Shown: piece after piece, positions 57,053-64,000 of the stretch
How the letters are laid out: every line of letters begins with the position of its first letter
Numbering within the stretch: the stretch's first letter is position 1
From: Aliarcobacter sp.
GTDB lineage: Bacteria > Campylobacterota > Campylobacteria > Campylobacterales > Arcobacteraceae
NCBI GenBank assembly: GCA_028690445.1
Contig: JAQVBE010000016.1
Span: 1 to 64,000 of the forward strand
Direction of reading: 5' to 3'
Length of the DNA stretch: 64,000 bases
The notes under the pieces: model-generated
Told to the model about the DNA's origin: nothing
What the model saw: only the letters and a program-made list of their open reading frames with translations
Databases searched by the model: none
Made by a program: the position numbers and the translations under genes

Positions 57053-57715
57053 TTAGACGCTTTCTAAAGTACTTTCATTAAACCTATAAGTTTTATGTTG
57101 TACTTTTGTAAGAATATTTTTTTCTGCTAAATCTTTAAAAAGTTTTATTAGAGTTGGTTTTGAGATTGAAAAATTATCCATAATATCTGTATATGAAGCT
57201 GTAAAAAGATTTTGATTATCCAGATTATTGATTATATGTTTTACAATTTCTACTTGTTTCCCATCTGATATTGCTGAGATTGTTTTTATTACATTATTGT
57301 TTTTTTGAATCTCTTTTTTTTGAACAATTGGAAGTAAAATATCGTATAAACTATTTAAAAGTTCTTTGATATTTATAGGTTTTACTATGTAGTTTTCTAC
57401 TTTTAATTTTATTGCATCTAGTAAATATTGTGTATCTGTATGAGCTGTTGTAACAATTGCTGGAGTATTTATATTTTTACTTTTTATATATTTTAAGAAA
57501 TCTATTCCATTTTCATCTTTTAGTAATATGTCACAAATAATTACATCTATTCTTTTGTGTAATAAAATATCCAAAGCTTCACTTGAAATTTTTGCCGTGT
57601 AAATATTGTTTACAAAATCTTCCAAAATACTTTTTGTATGTTTTAATAAATCTTCATCATCTTCAAGATATAAAACATTAAAATTTTGTAATATAGTTAA
57701 ATCATTATTTGTCAT
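57053..57715 (-). CDS. response regulator with winged-helix-like output
   Basis: The 220-residue protein has a receiver domain (VLYLEDDED acidic pocket; VIICDILLKDENG with phosphoacceptor Asp62; YIVKPIN with Lys) and a C-terminal domain with FSISKPTLIKLFKDLAEKNI, which reads as a winged helix like that of MarR or HTH-Crp types. It overlaps the kinase gene by four bases and is the last of the three-gene operon. Its likely target is the formate dehydrogenase operon on the far side. Confidence 0.85.
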   Translation of the reverse strand: MTNNDLTILQNFNVLYLEDDEDLLKHTKSILEDFVNNIYTAKISSEALDILLHKRIDVIICDILLKDENGIDFLKYIKSKNINTPAIVTTAHTDTQYLLDAIKLKVENYIVKPINIKELLNSLYDILLPIVQKKEIQKNNNVIKTISAISDGKQVEIVKHIINNLDNQNLFTASYTDIMDNFSISKPTLIKLFKDLAEKNILTKVQHKTYRFNESTLESV

Positions 57716-59298
57716 TCTTTTAGCTCACTATTTTCATTTTGTAAAGGGATTTTTATTGTGAATAATGAACAATCAAATACTTTGTCATTTTTCATTTTAT
57801 GAATGATATTTTTGCAAAGTATTTCACCATTCATATGTTTTTCAATTATCTGTTTTGACATATAAAGTCCAATTCCCGTTCCTGCACTTTTATATTTTGT
57901 TGTGTAATAAGGTTCAAAAATTTTTGGTAAAATATCTTGTGGAATTCCACCACCATTATCAAGAATATTTACAACAAGATGATTTTTAAACTTATTTACA
58001 ATTATTTTTATTATTCTATCATTTTTGTCAACATTAGAACATAAAGCATCTTTTGAATTAGAAATAATATTTAAAAACACATGAGATAACTCATTATAAT
58101 AACTATTTATTTCCACATCTTTTCTAACTTTTAGTTTAACTTCAATATTTTCTTGAGTTAATAAATATTTAGATAATTCAATAGATCTTTCGATACAACT
58201 TTTTATACTAAATTCTATCTTGACTTTATTTGGAGAAAAGAAATTTCTAAAATCATCAAGTGTTGTTGACATATTATTTGCTAGAAGTAGGGCATCATTA
58301 ACTTTATCATCTATAAATTCAGGAGTTAATTTTCCTAAAGACATTTTTGTTTGGAAACTTTGAATAATCATAGTAATAGAACCCAAAGGTTGTCTCCATT
58401 GATGTGCTATATTATTTAGCATTTCACCCAAAGAGGCAAACCTCGCTTGTTGGAACATGATAATGTCTTTTTTTCTATTTTGTAAAACTTCTTTTGAAAT
58501 TTTTTTTTCAAGAGAATTATTTAGGTTTTGAAGTTCTTTTGTTTTTTCATTTACTTTTTGTGCTAAAGAATTATGAAGTTTTTTAAAGTTGCCAATAACA
58601 AATAAAGATAAAATTACTGAAAATAAAAATACTATAAAAATTGAAATTATAGAAAAAATGATAATAGTATTAAAAATACTATCAGTATTTCTTTTTTCAT
58701 TTATAGCAAGTGATAAATCATAATTTATCAAACTTGTTAAATATATTGAAATAGCATTTATTTCAAGATTTAGGTTTATAAAATAATCATCTTGTTTTAT
58801 AGGATTTATTTTATTAATTTCATTTTTTATTAGCTCATTTTTTTTGTCAATATTTTTTATTATAGAATCTTTTAAAGGTTTATTTTCATAATAATTTTCT
58901 TCTTTAATAATAGAATCTTTTACAAATGAAGTTAAAAATTCTCTATTTTGTAACTCTAGTTCATGTTTATATAAAACCCAATTTTTATCTATTATTTCTT
59001 GAGCTAATTGTAAAACTTCAATAGTTTGTGCATAATTAATTTGTTTTTTTTCAAAATCAAATAAAGTATCTTGAATATTTACTTTATAAGAATCTTTTAC
59101 TTGTTCAAGTTGCATTAAGCTTTTTGTTCTTTTATTAAATAAAGTATCAAAATCTTGTTTCATTGTAAAAATAGAAATTTGAGATAAAATAATTATACAA
59201 ATCATTCCACCCGCAATTATGAAAATTAAAAAAGCTGTTTTATAGTTAAAATTTAAACTATCAAAATATAAAATTAATTTTCTTAATATATTTTTCAT
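57712..59298 (-). CDS. membrane histidine kinase
   Basis: The 528-residue sensor kinase has a TM helix at about 22-42, a periplasmic helical region to about 208, a second TM at about 209-236, a coiled coil, and the kinase core with H-box LNNIAHQWRQPLGSI (His299), N-box NIISNSKDAL, G1 ILDNGGGIPQDILPKIFEP and G2 GTGIGLYMSK. The AHQWRQPL box is common in this phylum. The gene overlaps its neighbours by four bases on both sides. The signal probably comes via the linked binding protein. Confidence 0.92.
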   Translation of the reverse strand: MKNILRKLILYFDSLNFNYKTAFLIFIIAGGMICIIILSQISIFTMKQDFDTLFNKRTKSLMQLEQVKDSYKVNIQDTLFDFEKKQINYAQTIEVLQLAQEIIDKNWVLYKHELELQNREFLTSFVKDSIIKEENYYENKPLKDSIIKNIDKKNELIKNEINKINPIKQDDYFINLNLEINAISIYLTSLINYDLSLAINEKRNTDSIFNTIIIFSIISIFIVFLFSVILSLFVIGNFKKLHNSLAQKVNEKTKELQNLNNSLEKKISKEVLQNRKKDIIMFQQARFASLGEMLNNIAHQWRQPLGSITMIIQSFQTKMSLGKLTPEFIDDKVNDALLLANNMSTTLDDFRNFFSPNKVKIEFSIKSCIERSIELSKYLLTQENIEVKLKVRKDVEINSYYNELSHVFLNIISNSKDALCSNVDKNDRIIKIIVNKFKNHLVVNILDNGGGIPQDILPKIFEPYYTTKYKSAGTGIGLYMSKQIIEKHMNGEILCKNIIHKMKNDKVFDCSLFTIKIPLQNENSELKE

Positions 59299-60443
59299 TT
59301 TTTAATCTCTACAAATTCACTGTTTTTATACTCAAAAAGAAAAGTTTTATTTAGAAGTTGAGAATTTTTGTACTCTAATGGAATTCCTTCTAATAAATTT
59401 TCAGGTGTATTTTTTAAAGTTGAAATAAGTTTTTCTCTTGTTATTTTTCCATCTATTCTTGAAAGTGCGTTTACTAAAACTTTTGAAGATAAAAATGCTT
59501 CAAGAGATAAAAAACCAAAAGGTTCATCTGGGAAATATTTTCGCATAATCGTTTGATACTCTTTAACTGCTTTTATGTTTAAATCAGAATAACTAGGAAC
59601 AACTTGAGAAAAAATTATGTTTTGCGTTGTTGTATTTAGATTTTCAAGTTCTTTTACCATTGAGTTTGCATCACCAAAAGAGATATTACAAAATATTACA
59701 TCTTTTAAATTTTCACTTTCTTTTGCTTTTTTTATAAATAAAGAGTTTGTTTTATAAGCACCAATCATAAAAATAACTTCAGGTTTTGCATCTTTTATTT
59801 CATTGAAAGCATGATTTATAGATAAAGTATTTCTTTTATAAGAACCCTCAGCTACTAATTTTAGATTTCTTTCTTTTAATAAATTTATTAAAGAAATATA
59901 TCCTTCTTCTCCATAATCATCATTTTGATAAAAAACAGCAATTTTATTTAGCTTTTTTTCTTCATTTAAATAATTAATCAAAGTATCTATTTCTTGTTCA
60001 TAAGAACTTCTAAAATTTATAAACTTTTGATTTTTATTATTTCTTAAAAATGAAGCTCCTGAAAATGGTGAAAAAAATGGAACATTTTCATCGTATAAAA
60101 TAGGTAAAACTCTTTTTATTGTTGGAGTTCCTACAAAACCAAAAAGTGCAAATACTTTATTTTTATAAACTAATTCTTTTGTATTTTCAATGGTTAGTTC
60201 AGGTTCATATTTATCATCATAAACTAAAAATTCTATTTTTCTATTTTTTATAAGATTATTTTCATTTGTATAATTGAAGTAAGCATTTACTCCTTTTGAT
60301 ACAGATTCTCCCCAAGCATTAATAATTCCTGTATTTGGTAGTGATGCTCCCATAACTAGGGTTTTTTCTTCAAAAACTTCATCTTTAAAGTAGGTATAAA
60401 AAATAATGAAAATAAGTATAAATATAAGTGATTTTTTTAACAT
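59295..60443 (-). CDS. periplasmic ligand-binding protein of sensory operon
   Basis: The 382-residue protein has an N-terminal hydrophobic anchor (LIFILIFIIFYTYF) and a type I periplasmic binding fold of the branched-chain amino acid family: VMGASLPNTGIINAWGES, VFALFGFVGTPTIKRVLP and FYQNDDYGEEGY. There is no ABC permease or ATPase, so it likely serves as the ligand sensor for the kinase encoded next. It is divergent from the formate dehydrogenase operon. The ligand may be a small organic acid or related molecule, which is inference. Confidence 0.85.
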   Translation of the reverse strand: MLKKSLIFILIFIIFYTYFKDEVFEEKTLVMGASLPNTGIINAWGESVSKGVNAYFNYTNENNLIKNRKIEFLVYDDKYEPELTIENTKELVYKNKVFALFGFVGTPTIKRVLPILYDENVPFFSPFSGASFLRNNKNQKFINFRSSYEQEIDTLINYLNEEKKLNKIAVFYQNDDYGEEGYISLINLLKERNLKLVAEGSYKRNTLSINHAFNEIKDAKPEVIFMIGAYKTNSLFIKKAKESENLKDVIFCNISFGDANSMVKELENLNTTTQNIIFSQVVPSYSDLNIKAVKEYQTIMRKYFPDEPFGFLSLEAFLSSKVLVNALSRIDGKITREKLISTLKNTPENLLEGIPLEYKNSQLLNKTFLFEYKNSEFVEIKK

Positions 60444-60504
60444 AAAGAAGTGTACAAAAAAATTACAAAAAATACTTTAAAAAAGTAACACTATATATCT
60501 AAAT

Positions 60505-60577
60505 GGTAAAAAATATTTTAACTTTTAAGGTTTGTTTAATTTTTAAACTTATAGAATAAAGTAAAATATTTTTTACC
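60505..60577. promoter_or_regulatory. 16-bp perfect inverted repeat in the fdh divergent promoter region
   Basis: GGTAAAAAATATTTTA (60505-60520) matches the reverse complement of 60562-60577 exactly, with 41 bp between. It lies between the sensory operon and the formate dehydrogenase operon and ends 15 bases before the start codon of the latter. It could bind the response regulator encoded at 57053-57715. Confidence 0.6.
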
Positions 60578-60592
60578 AAAAGGGCATAGTTT

Positions 60593-62269
60593 ATGCAAGA
60601 TTTTATTTATTATAATGCTTCAGGGCTGGATTTTCCCGTTAGTGAGCAAATATTTGTAACAACAAATATTGAAGATACTAAAAATAAGAATTTTTTGATT
60701 TCTAATACAAATGAAATCCCTAATGAATTAACTGCTTTAGAAATAGATTTTTATATTAAAAATTCACAAGATAATCTATCAAATAAAATTAAAAATGTTT
60801 CAAAACTTTATGAAATAGCTGCCACAAAATATGATTTAGCACTTGATATTCCTTTTTCAGCAGAAATTTCAAATAATGTTTTATTAATCACACAAAATCA
60901 AGAACAATATGACAAATTTATATCAAATATAGAAGCAAAAGATTTTGAACTATTTTCAATAAGTGAAGATATTATAAAATCAATTTCTGGAAATATTGGA
61001 GATTTACAAGTTGTTGTTAATGATGAAAACGAAGATATTACTTTAAATGTTTCTCAAATAGTTTGGTTTGATGCAAAACAAACAGGGAAAGAAAGAAGTG
61101 GTGTTTTTGATACAAACTTGTCAAATGTCGAAGATATTATAAAAGAATTAAAAGAAAATATAAACTCATATTCATATAAAAAATTTACAACTTATGACCC
61201 AGCTATTTGTCAATATAACGAAAGAAGAGTTGAAATTTGTAGTAAATGTGAAGAAGTTTGTCCTACAGTTGCAATTACAAAAGATGATAAAACTAAAACT
61301 TTAACTTTTTCTCAAATTGACTGTGATGGCTGTGGAGGCTGTGTTAGTGTATGTCCAAGTGGAGCGCTTGATTATGCTCCAACAAATAGAGATTCTATTT
61401 TTGAAATGAGTAAATTTTATAAAGAAACTCATCCTTTGATTGTTCCTTCTAAAATGAATATGCAAAATTTAATGATAAATTTAAAAGAAAATGTTTTACC
61501 TTTTGCAATTGAGGGTGAAAAATTTTTAAGCGAAGTCTCTTTTTTAACACTACTTCAAATGTCAGGTTCTCAAGTAGTTTTTTATAGTGATGTTTTATCT
61601 AAAGGAACAAAAGATTCAATTAGAATTTTAAATGATATTTATCAAAAAAAATACCAAAAAGATGCAATTTTAGTAGCAATGGATAAAGAAGAATTAGAAG
61701 ATGCTTTAAATGAAGTATCTTTTATAGAAGATTCTTATTTTAACTTCAACCAAAATGACCTAAAAAAAAGAGAAGCTTTCTCTCAAAGATTACAAAAAAT
61801 TGTTGGAACAGAAGATTTAGGTGTAGTAAAAACAGGTGAACATATTCATTATGGAAGAGTGTTAGTGAATGAAGCGAATTGTACTTTATGTTTAGCCTGT
61901 GTTGGCGCATGTAATGTTGATGCATTATTTGCAAATGAAAGTGACTTTACTCTTAGGGTCAATCCATCTTTATGTACGGCCTGTGGTTATTGTGAAGTTT
62001 CATGTCCAGAAGTTGATTGCTTAACAATAGTAAGAGATGAGATTGAACTACAACCTACATGGTTCAAAGAAAACATTTTGGCAAAAGATAAACTTTTTGC
62101 TTGTGTTGAGTGTGGTAAAGAGTTTGCTACAACAAAAGCTATTGAAAAAATAGCAAATATGATGGGAGCGATATTTGCTCTTTCAAGTGAAACTAAAAAA
62201 AGAACACTTTATTGCTGTGAAGATTGTAAACCAAAAATCATGATAAAACAAGGATTATTAGATGCATAA
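60593..62269 (+). CDS. poly-ferredoxin (four [4Fe-4S] cluster protein) of fdh operon
   Basis: The 558-residue cytoplasmic protein has several ferredoxin-type Cys motifs: CSKCEEVCPTVAI near 215 and CDGCGGCVSVCPSGAL near 243 in the first half, and CTLCLACVGACNVDAL near 430 and CTACGYCEVSCPEVDC near 462 in the second. The C-terminus has CVECGKEF and CCEDC, a zinc-ribbon-like site. Similar proteins precede fdhA in Campylobacterota and may carry electrons or help assembly. The ATG at 60593 has AAAAGGG upstream. It overlaps the TorD gene by eight bases. Confidence 0.9.
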   Translation: MQDFIYYNASGLDFPVSEQIFVTTNIEDTKNKNFLISNTNEIPNELTALEIDFYIKNSQDNLSNKIKNVSKLYEIAATKYDLALDIPFSAEISNNVLLITQNQEQYDKFISNIEAKDFELFSISEDIIKSISGNIGDLQVVVNDENEDITLNVSQIVWFDAKQTGKERSGVFDTNLSNVEDIIKELKENINSYSYKKFTTYDPAICQYNERRVEICSKCEEVCPTVAITKDDKTKTLTFSQIDCDGCGGCVSVCPSGALDYAPTNRDSIFEMSKFYKETHPLIVPSKMNMQNLMINLKENVLPFAIEGEKFLSEVSFLTLLQMSGSQVVFYSDVLSKGTKDSIRILNDIYQKKYQKDAILVAMDKEELEDALNEVSFIEDSYFNFNQNDLKKREAFSQRLQKIVGTEDLGVVKTGEHIHYGRVLVNEANCTLCLACVGACNVDALFANESDFTLRVNPSLCTACGYCEVSCPEVDCLTIVRDEIELQPTWFKENILAKDKLFACVECGKEFATTKAIEKIANMMGAIFALSSETKKRTLYCCEDCKPKIMIKQGLLDA

Positions 62270-62873
62270 TGTTGAAATAGACAAAGCGAGAGGTTTTTTA
62301 TACAACATTTTATCACTTTTATTTGTAGAAGAGAATGTAAAAAATAATACACCAAAAATTATTGAATGTTTAGAAATTTTGTCAAATAATGCTTTTGATG
62401 ATGAAGTTGCAACAGCTTCGAATGATATTTTAGAATATTTAAAACAAAATGGTAGTGAGAAATTATATGTTGATTATCAAGATTTATTTATCGTTCCTTT
62501 TGGAGAGTTTATTCATTTGAGTGCATCTTGGTATCATGAACAAAGAGAAGGTGGCTATATGCAAATAAAAGTTAGAGATATTTTAGCCAAAACAAAAATT
62601 AGAAAAGATGAAAACTTTTTTAGCGCACCTGAAGATCATTATGGATTTATTTTTACTTTAAGTTCATATTTAATCGAACAACAAATTAATAATGAAATAA
62701 AAGAAGACTTACAAAAAGAGCTATTTAAAGAAGTAATAAATCCTTATTGTGAAGAGTTATTTTATAAACTAATATCAAGTTCAAGTGTTGTTTATTCGAA
62801 AGTTGGATTAATTTTTGGAAATATTTGTAATCTTGAAAGATCGTATTTAGAAGTTCCTAAACCAAAAAAATAG
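62262..62873 (+). CDS. TorD-like molybdoenzyme maturation chaperone
   Basis: The 203-residue all-helical protein belongs to the TorD/DmsD chaperone family, which binds Tat signal peptides of molybdoenzymes and prevents export before cofactor insertion. The region SASWYHEQREGGYMQIKVRD and the following FFSAPEDHYGFIF are typical (the family motif is YxxxxxDHxxxE-like). Its client should be FdhA. It overlaps the ferredoxin gene and is followed by a hairpin before the next gene. Confidence 0.87.
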   Translation: MHNVEIDKARGFLYNILSLLFVEENVKNNTPKIIECLEILSNNAFDDEVATASNDILEYLKQNGSEKLYVDYQDLFIVPFGEFIHLSASWYHEQREGGYMQIKVRDILAKTKIRKDENFFSAPEDHYGFIFTLSSYLIEQQINNEIKEDLQKELFKEVINPYCEELFYKLISSSSVVYSKVGLIFGNICNLERSYLEVPKPKK

Positions 62874-62897
62874 GCTTTAGAAATCAGAAAAAGGTCG

Positions 62898-62925
62898 CTC
62901 TAAAAACTTAATAGAGTTTTTAGAG
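62898..62925 (+). promoter_or_regulatory. intercistronic hairpin in fdh operon
   Basis: An 11-bp perfect stem (CTCTAAAAACT at 62898-62908 with 62915-62925) and a 6-base loop, extendable to about 17 pairs, lies between the TorD and small Tat genes. It is not followed by a clear T run. It may stabilise or separate mRNA segments, or attenuate. Confidence 0.55.
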
Positions 62926-62959
62926 GGGCTTTCTACCCAAATCTAAATAAGGAGTTATC

Positions 62960-63178
62960 ATGGCTGATGAGTTAAGAAGAGACTTTATCAAAAGAGCCGG
63001 TATAGCAGCTACTGTTATCGCTGGTTCTGTGGTTGCGACAGCTGCAACAACACAAAGCCAATCTAGAGGTGCTGGAAGTGACACGGGTAGTGGTGTCGTA
63101 ACTGGTAGATCTAAGAAAAAAGAGATACTTTATAAAAAAACTGCCGCTTGGAATGAATTTTATAGCGCTGCAAAATAA
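62960..63178 (+). CDS. small Tat-signal protein of formate dehydrogenase locus (FdhX-like)
   Basis: A 72-residue protein with a twin-arginine motif (LRRDFIKRAG) and hydrophobic stretch, then a Ser/Gly-rich linker and a C-terminal KKTAAWNEFYSAAK. Small proteins like this precede fdhA in many Campylobacterota and match the family called formate dehydrogenase region TAT target. Its role is not clear to me. The ATG at 62960 follows AAGGAG. It ends 20 bases before fdhA. Confidence 0.8.
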   Translation: MADELRRDFIKRAGIAATVIAGSVVATAATTQSQSRGAGSDTGSGVVTGRSKKKEILYKKTAAWNEFYSAAK

Positions 63179-63198
63179 TAAAATAAAAGGAGGATAAA

Positions 63199-64000
63199 AT
63201 GGAAATGCTTAAAAGCTTTGGAAGAAGAAGTTTCCTAAAAGTAGCTTCACTTGCAACAGCTGTAACAGCAACATCTGCCTTTGCCTCGACAGAAAAAGTT
63301 TTAAGAAATGCGACACAAGAAGAGATTAAAAATCCTTTTCCTGGTTCAAAATTAATTAAAACAATCTGTTCGCATTGTTCAGTTGGTTGTGGAGTTATTG
63401 CTGAAGTTTATAATGGTGTATGGGTGAGACAAGAAGTTGCTCAAGACCATCCTATAAGTCACGGTGGACATTGTTGTAAAGGTGCTGATATGATTGATAA
63501 AATCAGAGCAACTAATAGATTACAATATCCAATTGAAAAAGTAGCTGGAAAATGGAATAGAATTTCTTGGGATGATGCTATGAGAAAAGTTACTGATAAG
63601 TTATTAGCTCTTAGAGAAAAATATGGTCCTGATTCAGTACAATTTTTGGGTTCTGCAAAAGTAAGTAATGAGCAAGCTTATTACATTAGAAAATTTGCAG
63701 CTATGTTTGGAACAAACAACATAGATCACCAAGCTAGAATTTGACATAGTCCAACAGTTGCCGGTGTGGCAAATACATGGGGTTATGGAGCTATGACAAA
63801 TCATCTAGGTGACATGCAAAACTCGAAAGCAATTATAATTATGGGATCAAACCCAGCGTCAAACCATCCAATTGCAATGCAGCATATATTAAAAGCTAAA
63901 GAGCAAAATGGTGCAAAAATTATAGTTGTAGATCCAAGATTTACAAAAACAGCTGCAAAAGCTGATATTTATTGTCGAATTAGAACAGGAACTGATATTG
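63199..64000 (+). CDS. fdhA: formate dehydrogenase major subunit FdhA, selenocysteine-containing, 3' end outside window
   Basis: The N-terminal 267 codons of a periplasmic molybdenum or tungsten enzyme oxidising formate to CO2. It has a Tat signal ([10 protein letters not shown]), then the [4Fe-4S] motif with Cys57, Cys60, Cys64 and Cys92 or 93 ([10 protein letters not shown]). The in-frame TGA at 63742-63744 (codon 182), in [16 protein letters not shown], is the selenocysteine that binds the metal. Downstream GSNPASNHP and [10 protein letters not shown] are typical pterin-binding segments. The gene is intact past the TGA to the window edge. AAAGGAGG lies upstream of ATG 63199. Confidence 0.94.
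63742..63775 (+). promoter_or_regulatory. bacterial SECIS-like hairpin in fdhA mRNA
   Basis: With the U of UGA as 1, bases 18-21 (UGCC) pair with 27-30 (GGCA) to close the loop GGUGU, with G23 and U24 in the loop and U17 just below the stem. From memory these positions are those SelB needs in E. coli fdhF. Stem: 63759-63762 with 63768-63771. Confidence 0.7.

Noticed and set aside
63742-63744. TGA as a stop that truncates FdhA
   Set aside because: The frame continues with perfect formate dehydrogenase sequence, and the TGA is at the known Sec position.

Overview
This is an AT-rich chromosomal window that reads as a member of the Campylobacterota, most likely the Arcobacter/Aliarcobacter group. 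The grounds are the ribosomal gene order without rpmD and with adk displaced from secY-map, the short adenylate kinase, the ruvA-ddl-hydrolase-murF block known from Campylobacter, the FdhA operon with a poly-ferredoxin and TorD-like chaperone, and the many chemotaxis receptors. This is judged from gene content by eye, not from a phylogeny.

Layout. 1-9479: the start of a superoxide reductase gene (minus strand), thiL, truD, a small CheZ-like protein facing a receptor with a c-type haem motif, then ruvA-ddl-hydrolase-murF-HIT. 9480-11580: a small accessory patch with gene remnants, a frameshifted DUF2971 gene, an S24-type phage-like regulator and a 17-bp perfect inverted repeat around them. 11487-22247: a consensus promoter drives the S10-spc ribosomal cluster through secY, map and infA to a hairpin terminator. 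22354-29832: a small putative regulator with 23-bp direct repeats, a degenerate family-4 uracil-DNA glycosylase, a lipoprotein, aspS, a ZnuA-like protein, a decayed CheW-like gene and a YgiQ-type radical SAM protein. 29917-35081: two different adenylate kinases back to back, a CinA-like protein, and a type IV McrBC restriction pair. 35095-43122 (minus strand): alr, uvrC, a choline/thiamine-type kinase with a PnuC-family transporter, a response regulator with an uncharacterised partner, and a UvrD-like helicase. 43240-45267: a second receptor, ending in a CheR-docking pentapeptide.

45310-50131 is the most accessory part. A three-gene minus-strand operon (unknown protein, membrane-anchored FISUMP-domain protein, cyclic-nucleotide-binding-like protein without a DNA-binding domain) lies opposite an XRE-type regulator, with 14-bp tandem repeats between. 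Next come a divergent OmpR-type regulator and a frameshifted Rep_3 plasmid replication gene preceded by iteron-like 15-mers and a perfect 26-bp palindrome, which points to an integrated and decayed plasmid.

50144-64000 is a selenium and formate block: selB-selA, tRNA-Sec, a Sel1-repeat protein, selD, a Tat-exported transglutaminase with MerT/MerP-like proteins, a periplasmic-binding-protein/histidine-kinase/response-regulator operon, and the formate dehydrogenase operon (poly-ferredoxin, TorD-like chaperone, small Tat protein, fdhA). SelD and FdhA each carry an in-frame UGA at the selenocysteine position, followed by a small hairpin with G and U in its loop, so this window holds the selenocysteine machinery together with two of its products. 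No CRISPR array, rRNA gene or intact insertion sequence was seen.
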